Of a DNA stretch of 64,000 nt, positions 53,870-62,517 are shown piece by piece (the first letter of the stretch is position 1; the number at the start of each line of letters is the position of its first letter). A model generated the notes under the pieces. The model was not told the DNA's origin. It made no database searches and was given only the letters and a program-made list of their open reading frames with translations. Location of the stretch: assembly GCA_025353765.1 (NCBI GenBank), contig JANXOD010000015.1:1-64000 (forward strand), given 5' to 3'. The DNA is from Sphingobacteriales bacterium. Its GTDB lineage: Bacteria; Bacteroidota; Bacteroidia; Sphingobacteriales; Sphingobacteriaceae. A program made the translations under genes and the position numbers.

Positions 53870-54136
53870 CTAGAATAATTTACATATTATTCTAAAATCA
53901 CATAGCATAAATCCTGTAATCCATATCATAGCTAGCAAAGATGAAAATCCTAAACTGTAAAGAATTCGTTTAATAAAAGACCAGTTCTTTTGAAAGAATG
54001 GTAATAAAAGAGTAACAATTAAGCCAATTATCCCGGCATACACATAGGCCTGCCCTCCCCATTCGCATGAATGTGGGCCGAATATTATTGCTAAAATGAT
54101 TTCTATTGCACACACTCCCAAAAATATTTTTATCAT
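53870..54136 (-). CDS. Small hypothetical membrane protein
   Basis: An 88-residue protein with three hydrophobic segments (IKIFLGVCAIEIILAIIFG, YVYAGIIGLIVTLLLPFF and FSSLLAMIWITGFMLC). No family is recognised. It stands between the LiaF-like operon and the SET gene with gaps of 72 and 134 bases and may be its own unit. Residue composition is consistent with a genuine membrane protein. Confidence 0.55.
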   Translation of the reverse strand: MIKIFLGVCAIEIILAIIFGPHSCEWGGQAYVYAGIIGLIVTLLLPFFQKNWSFIKRILYSLGFSSLLAMIWITGFMLCDFRIICKLF

Positions 54137-54208
54137 ATTCCTTTATTGCTTCTGCAATTAAAGAATAATAATAACAAGTATTGAAAAATAATATGAAAAG
54201 ATATCTGC

Positions 54209-54814
54209 TTAAATAAGTTTTTCTGCAACCGGTTCACTATAGCAGTTTAAAATACTATCCATTTTTGCTTTACCCTTAGCAACCAATTCTACTTTCTTCT
54301 GGTGTTGTTTTTCAATGAAGGGTAAAAAAGGCTGGTCTACTTTGTTAAACTGTTTGAAAGCATTTATCAATTGAGCGTCCCATTGCTCATGGAAATTAAG
54401 CAGATCATCAGGTAATACTCGAGTACGGCTAGTACCTTCTTCTGGCATGCAATCAAAGGGCTCTGTCACATTTAAATAACCATAATCATCAGTTAGTTCT
54501 TCGCCGGGATAAATATCGCGTACTGCTAACTCAAAATTATAGGCTGTAGAAATGCAATTAGAATGAAAACTATGATTCACAAATCGCGAATGATCCCAAC
54601 AAAGTACAAACTGGCCTTTATTATCACGATAGGAATACGTGTGCAGTATTTGCTTAAAATAAGGATCGAATTCGAGAACCTGTTGAGGAGTAAAAACCTG
54701 ATCGAGCGGATCAAATATCCAGGTAATGGTTCCTAATGGAATGAATTTGGTGGCGACAACGCCATGGCCTTTTTGTGCATTAATGAATTTAAGTTTTGTA
54801 TGCGGATGTATCAT
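54209..54814 (-). CDS. SET-domain protein (putative lysine methyltransferase)
   Basis: A 201-residue protein that is essentially one SET domain. The SAM-binding opening is KGHGVVATKFIPLGT (residues about 15-29), the pseudoknot motif is RFVNHSFHSNC (77-87) and the second half EELTDDYGY (105-113), with the catalytic tyrosine in DDYG. Bacterial SET proteins of this size methylate protein lysines; some were acquired from eukaryotes. A cysteine pair for the post-SET zinc site is not evident. The target is unknown and no neighbour suggests one. Confidence 0.85.
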   Translation of the reverse strand: MIHPHTKLKFINAQKGHGVVATKFIPLGTITWIFDPLDQVFTPQQVLEFDPYFKQILHTYSYRDNKGQFVLCWDHSRFVNHSFHSNCISTAYNFELAVRDIYPGEELTDDYGYLNVTEPFDCMPEEGTSRTRVLPDDLLNFHEQWDAQLINAFKQFNKVDQPFLPFIEKQHQKKVELVAKGKAKMDSILNCYSEPVAEKLI

Positions 54815-54886
54815 AGGTTTACGATCTAAAATCTAAATTTTATAATGGATATAACCTTAAACTGTTTAAAATATTTTAAGTTCTCT

Positions 54887-56347
54887 TTATTTTAACAAAT
54901 TTTTCCAGCTAACCAAATTACCTATAATTTTATCTAATTCCTTAACTGGTACACGTTCCTGTTCCATGCTATCGCGATGACGGATAGTAACCGTATTATC
55001 TTCTAAAGTTTGATGATCTATAGTGATACAAAAAGGTGTTCCAATTGCATCCTGGCGGCGATAACGCTTACCTATAGAATCTTTTTCGTCATACTGCATA
55101 TTGAAATCCAGTTTTAAATTATCCATTATTTCACGGGCTTTTTCCGGTAAACCATCTTTTTTAACTAAGGGTAAAACAGCAGCTTTAACAGGAGCAAGGG
55201 TTGGATGTAAATGCAAAACTGTGCGTGAATCTGGCTTTTCGGCAGTGCTTAGATCTTGTTCCTCATAAGCGTTACACATGGTTAACAAAAACATCCGGTC
55301 TAAACCAATGGAGGTTTCTATCACATATGGGATGTAATTTTTATTTTCAACAGTATCAAAATATTGAAGTTTTTTACCGGAGAATTTTTCATGCTGACTT
55401 AAATCAAAATCTGTACGGCTATGAATTCCTTCTACTTCTTTAAAGCCAAAAGGAAATTCAAACTCAATATCCACTGCGGCATTAGCGTAATGAGCCAGTT
55501 TAACATGATCATGGTAACGATATTTTTCGGGCAAAGTACCAACAGCTAAATGCCATTTTAAACGAGCTTCTTTCCAGTAAGCATACCACTCCATTTCTGT
55601 ACCTGGTTTTACAAAAAATTGCATTTCCATCTGCTCAAATTCACGCATTCGCATGATAAACTGTCGTGCAATAACCTCATTACGGAAAGCTTTACCAATC
55701 TGGGCTATCCCAAAAGGAATTCTCATCCTTCCGGATTTTTGGACGTTTAAGAAGTTGACAAAAATGCCCTGTGCAGTTTCCGGGCGAAGATACACTTCAT
55801 CAGCACCTTCGGCCATTGCACCCATTTGGGTCGAAAACATCAAATTAAATTGACGAACATCAGTCCAATTACGCGTGCCGGAAACCGGGCAAACAATTTG
55901 GTGTTCTTCTATTAAAGCTCTTAGAGCAGGCAAATCATCTGAAGCCAAAGCAGCATCTAAATCTTTTTGAAGACTTTCAGACTTTTCCGTCTTCCCGTCT
56001 TTTAAGTAACGGGCTATTTTATCTTCAATTAAATTATCAGCCCGATAACGTTTTTTAGAATCCTTATTATCAATCATCGGATCAGCAAAACCATCTACAT
56101 GGCCACTTGCTTTCCAAACTTTAGGATGCATAAATATGGCAGAATCTATTCCCACAATATTTTCATGCATTTGAACCATGCTTTTCCACCAATACATTTT
56201 AAGATTGTTTTTTAATTCGGATCCCAACTGACCATAATCATAAACAGCGCTTAAGCCATCATATATTTCACTGGAAGGGAAAACAAAGCCATATTCTTTG
56301 GCATGGGAGATTACATTCTTAAAAAGTTCGTCGTTGTTTTTGCTCAT
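54887..56347 (-). CDS. glyQS: Glycine--tRNA ligase, homodimeric type
   Basis: A 486-residue class II synthetase of the eukaryote/archaea-like homodimeric type. Motifs include GSELKNNLKMYWWKSMV, LMFSTQMGAMAEGADEVYLRPETAQGIFVNF, the motif 2 region GKAFRNEVIARQFIMRMREFEQMEMQFFV, and motif 3 in ETSIGLDRMF. A C-terminal anticodon-binding domain starts with LHPTLAPVKAAVLPL. The ATG is confirmed by a TATATTTG box seven bases upstream. It is divergent from gldA. Confidence 0.95.
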   Translation of the reverse strand: MSKNNDELFKNVISHAKEYGFVFPSSEIYDGLSAVYDYGQLGSELKNNLKMYWWKSMVQMHENIVGIDSAIFMHPKVWKASGHVDGFADPMIDNKDSKKRYRADNLIEDKIARYLKDGKTEKSESLQKDLDAALASDDLPALRALIEEHQIVCPVSGTRNWTDVRQFNLMFSTQMGAMAEGADEVYLRPETAQGIFVNFLNVQKSGRMRIPFGIAQIGKAFRNEVIARQFIMRMREFEQMEMQFFVKPGTEMEWYAYWKEARLKWHLAVGTLPEKYRYHDHVKLAHYANAAVDIEFEFPFGFKEVEGIHSRTDFDLSQHEKFSGKKLQYFDTVENKNYIPYVIETSIGLDRMFLLTMCNAYEEQDLSTAEKPDSRTVLHLHPTLAPVKAAVLPLVKKDGLPEKAREIMDNLKLDFNMQYDEKDSIGKRYRRQDAIGTPFCITIDHQTLEDNTVTIRHRDSMEQERVPVKELDKIIGNLVSWKNLLK

Positions 56348-56354
56348 AACGCAG

Positions 56355-56362
56355 CAAATATA
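56355..56362 (-). promoter_or_regulatory. -7 element of glyQS
   Basis: On the minus strand TATATTTG (TAnnTTTG) lies seven bases before the ATG, predicting a leader of at most a few bases. Confidence 0.6.
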
Positions 56363-56446
56363 ATCTGATTTACGATTTTTATGAGGTTTGCCTTTTAAAA
56401 CTTACAGATTTTATTTTAATACTGCTGATTTTAACTAAAGAGTGTA

Positions 56447-56454
56447 TATTTTTG
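56447..56454 (+). promoter_or_regulatory. -7 element of gldA
   Basis: TATTTTTG matches TAnnTTTG. An in-frame TTG at 56452 lies inside the box, so the TTG at 56476 is the better start. Confidence 0.5.
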
Positions 56455-56475
56455 AACGGACATAAGTATATAACA

Positions 56476-57183
56476 TTGAGTGTACAGGTAGAATCTTTAA
56501 CAAAAATTTACGGTGAACAAAAAGCAGTAGACAATATTTCTTTTTCTGCAGAGCCAGGCCATATTCTGGGATTTTTAGGACCAAATGGTGCAGGAAAATC
56601 TACCACCATGAAAATGCTTACTTGTTTTATTCCACAAACTTCGGGTAAAGCCAGTGTTTGCGGCTTTGATATAAACGGAAATTCGATGGATGTGCGCCGG
56701 AATATCGGTTACCTGGCAGAGCATAATCCACTTTATTTAGATATGTATATTAAGGAATCTTTAAACTTTACAGCGGATATTCATCGCGTAAGCAATAAAG
56801 CAAAACGCATAGCAGAAGTAATAGAACTAACGGGATTAGGAGAGGAACAACATAAAATAATTGGAGCTTTGTCAAAAGGTTATCGCCAGCGTGTGGGTTT
56901 GGCACAGGCTATTTTACATAACCCGCAGGTATTAATATTGGATGAGCCTACATCCGGACTTGATCCTAACCAAATTATAGGCATACGCAACCTGATTAAA
57001 GATATTGGGAAAATAAAATCGGTAATATTATCTACACATATTATGCAGGAAGTAGAAGCAATATGCGATCAGGTCATTATTATTAATAAGGGCAAGATCG
57101 TAGCAAATGATTCAATCAGGCAATTGTATATAGATAATAACAATAAAACGTTGGAAGATATCTTCATTTCTTTAACTAATTAA
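56476..57183 (+). CDS. gldA: GldA-type ABC transporter ATPase
   Basis: A 235-residue ABC ATPase. Walker A is GPNGAGKSTT, the signature LSKGYRQRVGLAQA, Walker B VLILDEPTSGLD, and the switch histidine STHIMQE. The N-terminus SVQVESLTKIYGEQKAVDNIS and the general pattern fit GldA, the ATPase of the GldAFG complex required for gliding in Flavobacterium. The membrane and substrate-binding partners gldF and gldG lie 1.6 kb downstream on the same strand, separated by two barrel-protein genes. The start is a TTG; no ATG is available. Confidence 0.82.
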   Translation: MSVQVESLTKIYGEQKAVDNISFSAEPGHILGFLGPNGAGKSTTMKMLTCFIPQTSGKASVCGFDINGNSMDVRRNIGYLAEHNPLYLDMYIKESLNFTADIHRVSNKAKRIAEVIELTGLGEEQHKIIGALSKGYRQRVGLAQAILHNPQVLILDEPTSGLDPNQIIGIRNLIKDIGKIKSVILSTHIMQEVEAICDQVIIINKGKIVANDSIRQLYIDNNNKTLEDIFISLTN

Positions 57184-57292
57184 CCCCTTATACTTTTTCA
57201 TTAGAATTCATTAAAAATTAAAAAAACAATTAAGTTTTAAGATTTGTTAAACAAGTATTAATTATAACATCTATTTAACAAATCAAGAACTT

Positions 57293-57892
57293 ATGAAACG
57301 TTTAATCCTTTTATCGGCATTTTTATGCTTCACTGTTGTAACAGTATTGGCGCAACAAATAACAAAACCCCAAACATCTGCTGTTGTTGATGATACACCC
57401 TTAGAAACGGGAAATTGGCTTGTTGGAGCAGGTATAGGCTCTACAGGTTATAATTTCAGTACAAAAACCTTTCAATTAAATATACAACCCCGGCTTGGGT
57501 ATTTTGTTCAGGATAATGTGGTAGTAGGGGCAGGAGTTAGTTTGGGCATTAAATCATACAAGGGCGGAAATAGTTTTGGTTATGGCGTTGCTCCGTTTGT
57601 ACGCTATTATTTTGATCAGGCAAGCACCTCTACCGGAAGATTTTTTGGTGAAGGTAGTGCTGGTATAGCAGGAAGTTCAAGTAAGGATAGTCAAGAAGAA
57701 AAGCCCCTTTCTCTTTCACTGGGTGTTTCAGCAGGTTATGCACATTTTATAACCAGAACAGTTGCCTTAGAAGGGACATTGGGATATACATACTCTAAAG
57801 CGGATATTTCTTCCGGAGTTTCAGGTAGCGGTTCATCTGGTTTAAATATCGGTTTTGGGTTTCAAATATATTTACCTGGCACAACGAAGTAA
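57293..57892 (+). CDS. Outer-membrane beta-barrel protein (OmpA/opacity-like)
   Basis: A 199-residue barrel with a signal peptide ending LAQQ near residue 21. It has eight or so amphipathic strands (GNWLVGAGIGSTGYNF, QPRLGYFVQDNVVVGAGVSL, GVAPFVRYYF, TLGYTYSKADIS) and ends with a final strand IGFGFQIYL. A short conserved core (FxPRLGYFVxDNxxxG) is common in small Bacteroidota porin-like proteins. No periplasmic domain is present. Function is unknown; it lies between gldA and gldF. Confidence 0.75.
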   Translation: MKRLILLSAFLCFTVVTVLAQQITKPQTSAVVDDTPLETGNWLVGAGIGSTGYNFSTKTFQLNIQPRLGYFVQDNVVVGAGVSLGIKSYKGGNSFGYGVAPFVRYYFDQASTSTGRFFGEGSAGIAGSSSKDSQEEKPLSLSLGVSAGYAHFITRTVALEGTLGYTYSKADISSGVSGSGSSGLNIGFGFQIYLPGTTK

Positions 57893-58017
57893 ACCCTTAA
57901 TTCATATTTAATTTTAAATGCATTTCTATTTAAATAGGAATGCATTTTTTTTGAAAATACTTATTATATTATATGTTATAAAAGGTAAAATATTTCTTTC
58001 ATATATTAATTTTGTAA

Positions 58018-58025
58018 TACTTTTG
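58018..58025 (+). promoter_or_regulatory. -7 element of the PorT-type barrel gene
   Basis: TACTTTTG matches TAnnTTTG and lies 16 bases before the ATG at 58042. Confidence 0.5.
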
Positions 58026-58041
58026 CTGAAAATTCAAAAAC

Positions 58042-58704
58042 ATGAAAAAAATGTTTATTATAATCTTTATTGCACTTGTTTCTTTTTCGGCATTTGCCCA
58101 AAAAGGCAGTAGCAACATTAAAATTGGAGTTAAAGCAGGTGCTACATTTGCAACAATTGCATTTTCAGGCAATGGTTCCCAAACTTCTAATTCCCAAACT
58201 TTGACTTCCTTATTTTTAGGTGGTAATGTAGATTTTCCCATTAGCCCTATTTTCTCAGTACAGCCAGGATTATCAATTGTTGGAAAGGGTGATAAAGAAT
58301 CAGATGATGATGGTAATGGAAATACTAGTTCATTTACAACAAATTTAATGTATTTAGAAGTTCCTGTAAATTTGTTAGCAAATTTTAGAACAGCTTCTGG
58401 TAAATTCTTTATTGGTGCAGGTCCATATTTTGCATTTGCTGTAAGTGGGCAAAGCAAAGGTGAAGTTAAGAATGGTAGCCAATCAGTATCTGCAACTACT
58501 ACTCTTAAATTCGGAACATCTGATGATAGCGACTTAAAAGGTACTGATTTGGGAGTTAACTTTTTAGCAGGTTATGAGTTACAAAGTGGCCTTAGTATTA
58601 ATGCCGGTTATGGATTAGGATTAAGTAATTTAGCACCTAAGCCAATAGGAAATCAAAAATCATCAAACAGAGTATTCTCTGTCGGATTAGGTTTTTCTTT
58701 CTAA
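58042..58704 (+). CDS. Outer-membrane beta-barrel protein (PorT-type)
   Basis: A 220-residue porin-family protein with a signal peptide ending SAFAQ at residue 19. It has strands IKIGVKAGATFATIAF, FPISPIFSVQPGLSIVGKG, MYLEVPVNLLANF and FFIGAGPYFAFAVSGQSKGE, and ends RVFSVGLGFSF, a typical barrel terminus with a C-terminal Phe. The pattern matches the outer-membrane beta-barrel (PorT-like) family. It has its own promoter and a strong terminator downstream, so it is an independent unit inserted in the gld region. Confidence 0.8.
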   Translation: MKKMFIIIFIALVSFSAFAQKGSSNIKIGVKAGATFATIAFSGNGSQTSNSQTLTSLFLGGNVDFPISPIFSVQPGLSIVGKGDKESDDDGNGNTSSFTTNLMYLEVPVNLLANFRTASGKFFIGAGPYFAFAVSGQSKGEVKNGSQSVSATTTLKFGTSDDSDLKGTDLGVNFLAGYELQSGLSINAGYGLGLSNLAPKPIGNQKSSNRVFSVGLGFSF

Positions 58705-58730
58705 AGAGAAGTAGGTATTCTTCTGTAATA

Positions 58731-58764
58731 AAAAGGTTTCGGCAAAATTGCTGAAACCTTTTTT
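58731..58764 (+). terminator. Terminator after the PorT-type barrel gene
   Basis: The stem AAAAGGTTTC/GAAACCTTTT, with an inner GCAA/TTGC, is followed by a T-run ending at about 58764. Confidence 0.88.
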
Positions 58765-58809
58765 GCTTTGAATATTATTGTAGTAATTTCGGCAATAAAT
58801 AAATATAAC

Positions 58810-59538
58810 GTGCTAACCATTCTTAATAAAGAAATAACAAGTTTTTTTAGCTCATTGGTGGCCTACATAGCCATTGGTGTTTTTTTAATAGCGATGGGTT
58901 TGCTTCTCTGGGTTTTTCCAGATTCAAGTATTTTAGAATATGGATATGCCGGATTAGACAGTCTTTTTAATATTGCTCCTTATATCTTTATGTTTCTAAT
59001 TCCTGCTGTAACCATGCATTCTCTGGCCGAAGAAAAAAAGGAAGGGACATTTGAATTACTGGCCACCAGTCCGCTAACAGACTGGCAGATTATTTTGGGA
59101 AAATATTTTGCCTGTTTGCTAATTGTAGTTTTAGCGCTGTTACCAACATCCATTTATTATTTCACCGTATACCAGCTTGGCGTAACAAAAGGAAATATAG
59201 ATACAGGTGCTATAATTGGTTCATATATAGGCTTATTTCTTTTGGGATGTGCATTTACATCTATTGGTATATTTGCTTCATCGCTTAGCAAAAACCAAAT
59301 CATTTCTTTTATTGTTTCCGTTTTTTTATGCTTTTTCGCTTTCAGCGGATTTGATTCCATAAGTCAGATCATATCATTGCAAAAGCTAGATTCTTTTATT
59401 TCGGGATTGGGACTGAATCAGCATTATCAATCTATTAGTCGTGGCGTTTTAGATACCCGAGACTTGGTTTATTTTTTATCTTTCATCACCTTATTTCTAG
59501 TAATTACCAAAACCATTTTGGGAGGTAGAAAATGGTAG
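58810..59538 (+). CDS. gldF: Gliding-motility ABC permease GldF
   Basis: A 242-residue permease with six membrane spans. The start LTILNKEITSFFSSLVAYIA and the motif AVTMHSLAEEKKEGTFELLATSPLTDWQIILGK match GldF and related ABC-2 permeases. The frame opens with a TTG at 58768, but the GTG at 58810 gives the normal family N-terminus. It overlaps gldG by seven bases, so the two are translationally coupled. Confidence 0.88.
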   Translation: MLTILNKEITSFFSSLVAYIAIGVFLIAMGLLLWVFPDSSILEYGYAGLDSLFNIAPYIFMFLIPAVTMHSLAEEKKEGTFELLATSPLTDWQIILGKYFACLLIVVLALLPTSIYYFTVYQLGVTKGNIDTGAIIGSYIGLFLLGCAFTSIGIFASSLSKNQIISFIVSVFLCFFAFSGFDSISQIISLQKLDSFISGLGLNQHYQSISRGVLDTRDLVYFLSFITLFLVITKTILGGRKW

Positions 59539-61214
59539 ATCGTCGTAAAAAAGATATTCTTTATCTCACCATATTTTTGGGATTAATTATTGTCTTCAAC
59601 CTTCTTTCCTCTTTGTTTTTTACACGCTTTGATTTCACCATGGGAAAACGATATACCTTATCGCCAATCACTAAAAATCTGCTCAATAATTTAAAAGAAG
59701 ATGTACAGATAACCGTTTATTTAGAAGGTGATTTTCCAGCTGGTTTCAAGCATTTACGGAATTCTACACGTGATCTGCTGTTAGATTTTAAAGCATACTC
59801 CAACAACACTATTCATTTTGATTTTGTAAATCCATCGTCCGGAGATTCAAAAACAAAAGAGTCCGCTTATCAGGAATTAAATGAAAAAGGTATTGAACCG
59901 ACTTCTTTAAGTATTAAAACAGACGATGGAGTTTCTCAGCAAATGATTTTTCCTGCCGCTTTAATTACCTATAAAGGCAATCAGATACCTGTGAAATTAA
60001 TGCAAAATAAATCGGGTGCTACCCCAGAAGAAGTATTAAACAACTCAATTCAAAACTTGGAATATGCTTTTATAAGTGCCATAAAAAAAATAACCCGTGG
60101 AGGCAAGCCACGTGTTGGATTTACAGAAGGTCATGGCGAGTTAACTGATTTGCAATTAAATGATGCTATGAAATCCCTGGCTGATGGTTACGAGGTTGGT
60201 CGTATAAATTTAAATGAAGTTAATTTTACAGGGCTAGATAAATTAAAATTACTGGTTATTGCAAAACCAAGCACTGCCTTCACAGAAGCCGAAAAATACA
60301 AGATTAATTATTTTGTAATGCATGGTGGTCGTGTTTTTTGGGCTATAGATCAGGTTAATGCTGAACTGGACAGTTTACGTGGAAAAGGAGATCAATTAGC
60401 TTTTCCCAAAAAGCTAAATCTGGATGATATTTTATTCAAGTACGGCGTTCGCATCAATTATGATTTGATAGCTGATATGAATTGCGTTCAAATTCCAGTT
60501 CATGTTGGAGATGTTGGCGGACAGGGTCAGATCCAATTATTACCCTGGTTATTTTATCCCATTTTTGTCCCCATATCTACACATCCGCTCGTAAAAAATC
60601 TGGATGGGATAAGAAGTGAATTTGCCAGCACAATAGATACCATTGCTGTAAGAAATGTAAAGAAACAAGTTATATTATCGTCTTCTCCTTTTAGCAAAAT
60701 ATTAGAAGCACCTACTATGCTTTCTTTGCAAATGGTAGAACAGGAGCCAGATCCCAAATCTTTTAGGGGTTCTCCAAAAACCGTAGGCGTATTATTGGAG
60801 GGAAATTTTGCTTCAGATTTTAGTAATCGGCCCATTCCCCCAGGTATTACGGAACAGGGGATCATTCCTCTTCAAAGTAAATCAACCAAAATGATTGTTG
60901 TGGCGGACGGAGATATCCTTAAAAATCAGATAAGTACAAAAGACGGTTCTGCGTTTCCTTTGGGCTATGACCAATATACCGGGCAGCAATACGGTAACAA
61001 AAGCTTTCTGCTGAATGTAGCGGATTATCTTACAGATGATTCTGACATCATTCAGTTACGTAATAAAGAGATTAAAATAAGACTGCTTGACAGAGTGCGA
61101 ATCCGTGAAGAAAAATTTTTTTGGAAGACCCTTAATATTGGTTTGCCTTTACTTTTATTAATAATATCAGGAATTTTTCAACATTACTATCGCAGACGAA
61201 AATATGCTATTTAA
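59532..61214 (+). CDS. gldG: Gliding-motility ABC substrate-binding protein GldG
   Basis: A 560-residue protein with an N-terminal span (ILYLTIFLGLIIVFNLLSSLF), a large extracytoplasmic ABC-auxiliary/GldG domain (residues about 30-525) with YTLSPITKNLLNNL, GFTEGHGELTDLQ and HGGRVFWAIDQVNAELD, and a C-terminal span (IGLPLLLLIISGIF) followed by YYRRRKYA. In Flavobacterium GldG partners GldA and GldF; the transported molecule is not known. It is followed by dnaN after 83 bases. Confidence 0.9.
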   Translation: MVDRRKKDILYLTIFLGLIIVFNLLSSLFFTRFDFTMGKRYTLSPITKNLLNNLKEDVQITVYLEGDFPAGFKHLRNSTRDLLLDFKAYSNNTIHFDFVNPSSGDSKTKESAYQELNEKGIEPTSLSIKTDDGVSQQMIFPAALITYKGNQIPVKLMQNKSGATPEEVLNNSIQNLEYAFISAIKKITRGGKPRVGFTEGHGELTDLQLNDAMKSLADGYEVGRINLNEVNFTGLDKLKLLVIAKPSTAFTEAEKYKINYFVMHGGRVFWAIDQVNAELDSLRGKGDQLAFPKKLNLDDILFKYGVRINYDLIADMNCVQIPVHVGDVGGQGQIQLLPWLFYPIFVPISTHPLVKNLDGIRSEFASTIDTIAVRNVKKQVILSSSPFSKILEAPTMLSLQMVEQEPDPKSFRGSPKTVGVLLEGNFASDFSNRPIPPGITEQGIIPLQSKSTKMIVVADGDILKNQISTKDGSAFPLGYDQYTGQQYGNKSFLLNVADYLTDDSDIIQLRNKEIKIRLLDRVRIREEKFFWKTLNIGLPLLLLIISGIFQHYYRRRKYAI

Positions 61215-61286
61215 TTTCTCTATTTTTGGCCAGTAACCTTATGGTAAAGCCCATATAGGTGACATTATTTACTTAGTTTTTTCAGA

Positions 61287-61294
61287 TATTTTTG
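61287..61294 (+). promoter_or_regulatory. -7 element of dnaN
   Basis: TATTTTTG matches TAnnTTTG and ends three bases before the ATG at 61298. The in-frame TTG at 61292 lies inside it. Confidence 0.6.
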
Positions 61295-61297
61295 AAT

Positions 61298-62422
61298 ATG
61301 AGATTTATTGTTTCGACCTCCACTTTGTTAAAACAGTTGCAAGCTGTTAATGGAGCATCCAGCAGCAGTACAGTATTACCAATTCTTGAGAATTTTTTAT
61401 TCGAGATTAAAGATGGTACATTAACCATTTCTGCTACAGATTTGCAAACCAGTATGACTACTTCTTTGCCTGTAGAATCAAAGGAGAATGGTAAGGTGGC
61501 TATTCCATCTAAAATATTATTAGAAACGCTTAAAACTTTACCTGATCAGCCTATTGCATTTTCAGTAGATGACAGCACGTTTTCCATTGAAATAAGTGCC
61601 GGTGACGGTAAATATAAATTAAGCGGAGAGAATGGTGAGGATTTTCCTAAAATTCCGGCAGTAGAAAATGCTTCATCAGTTACGATAACTGCATCTGTAC
61701 TTTCTGAAGCTATAAATAAAACATTGTTTGCTGTGAGTAATGATGAGCTTCGTCCGGCTATGACGGGTGTTTATTGCCAGTTAAGCCCTCAACATGTTAC
61801 ATTTGTAGCTACCGATGCACACAAATTGGTTCGATACCGTAGAATGGATGCTAAATCTGATTCTGCTACCACATTCATACTCCCTAAAAAAGCCTTAACT
61901 CTGTTAAAATCTTCTTTACCTACAGAAGATGTAAATGTCTCTGTTGAATATAATAGCACTAGTGCTTTCTTTCGCTTCGGAAATATTAATTTGATCTGTC
62001 GTTTAATTGATGAGCGTTATCCGGATTATGAGGCAGTTATTCCTACAAATAATCCCAATAAATTAATTATTGACCGGAGCTTATTTTTAAACTGTTTAAG
62101 ACGTGTAGTTATTTTTGCTAATAAAACTACGCATCAGGTTCGGTTAAAAATTACCGGAAGTGAATTAAATATATCATCAGAAGATATTGATTTTGCAAAT
62201 GAAGCGCATGAGCGTTTAAGTTGCCAGTATGAAGGTGAAGATATGGAGATTGGTTTTAATGCTAAATTTTTAATTGAAATGTTAAATAATTTGGGTGGTG
62301 AGGAAGTATTGCTGGAAATGAGTACTCCTAATCGTGCCGGTTTATTAATGCCACAAACACATGACGAACAGGAAGAAGTGCTTATGCTAGTGATGCCTGT
62401 TATGTTAAATACTTACGCTTAA
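61298..62422 (+). CDS. dnaN: DNA polymerase III beta subunit (sliding clamp)
   Basis: A 374-residue clamp with the three-domain pattern: RFIVSTSTLLKQLQAVNGAS, LPILENFLFEIKDGTLTISATDL in domain I, RPAMTGVYCQLSPQHVTFVATDAHKLVRY in domain II, and RVVIFANKTTHQVRLKI with the C-terminal MPVML in domain III. ATG 61298 gives the family start; the -7 box lies immediately before it. It follows gldG and is not next to dnaA or a DnaA-box cluster in this window, which is usual for Bacteroidota. Confidence 0.95.
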   Translation: MRFIVSTSTLLKQLQAVNGASSSSTVLPILENFLFEIKDGTLTISATDLQTSMTTSLPVESKENGKVAIPSKILLETLKTLPDQPIAFSVDDSTFSIEISAGDGKYKLSGENGEDFPKIPAVENASSVTITASVLSEAINKTLFAVSNDELRPAMTGVYCQLSPQHVTFVATDAHKLVRYRRMDAKSDSATTFILPKKALTLLKSSLPTEDVNVSVEYNSTSAFFRFGNINLICRLIDERYPDYEAVIPTNNPNKLIIDRSLFLNCLRRVVIFANKTTHQVRLKITGSELNISSEDIDFANEAHERLSCQYEGEDMEIGFNAKFLIEMLNNLGGEEVLLEMSTPNRAGLLMPQTHDEQEEVLMLVMPVMLNTYA

Positions 62423-62463
62423 TAGAATAGTATATTAATTAGATATAATTCTTTATTTGAATC

Positions 62464-62493
62464 AAAGTCCGGCTTTTAAAATAGTCGGGCTTT
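62464..62493 (+). terminator. Terminator after dnaN
   Basis: A ten-pair stem AAAGTCCGGC/GTCGGGCTTT (with G-U pairs) around a ten-base AT loop is followed by a T-rich tail. Confidence 0.75.
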
Positions 62494-62517
62494 CTTATTT
62501 TTACTTCCATATTAAAA

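Noticed and set aside
57999-58457. Minus-strand 152-residue frame over the PorT-type gene
   Set aside because: It is antisense to a protein with a signal peptide and barrel pattern; the composition looks like a shadow frame.
61200-61300. Possible replication origin next to dnaN
   Set aside because: dnaA is not adjacent and no cluster of DnaA boxes is visible; dnaN is often away from oriC in this phylum.
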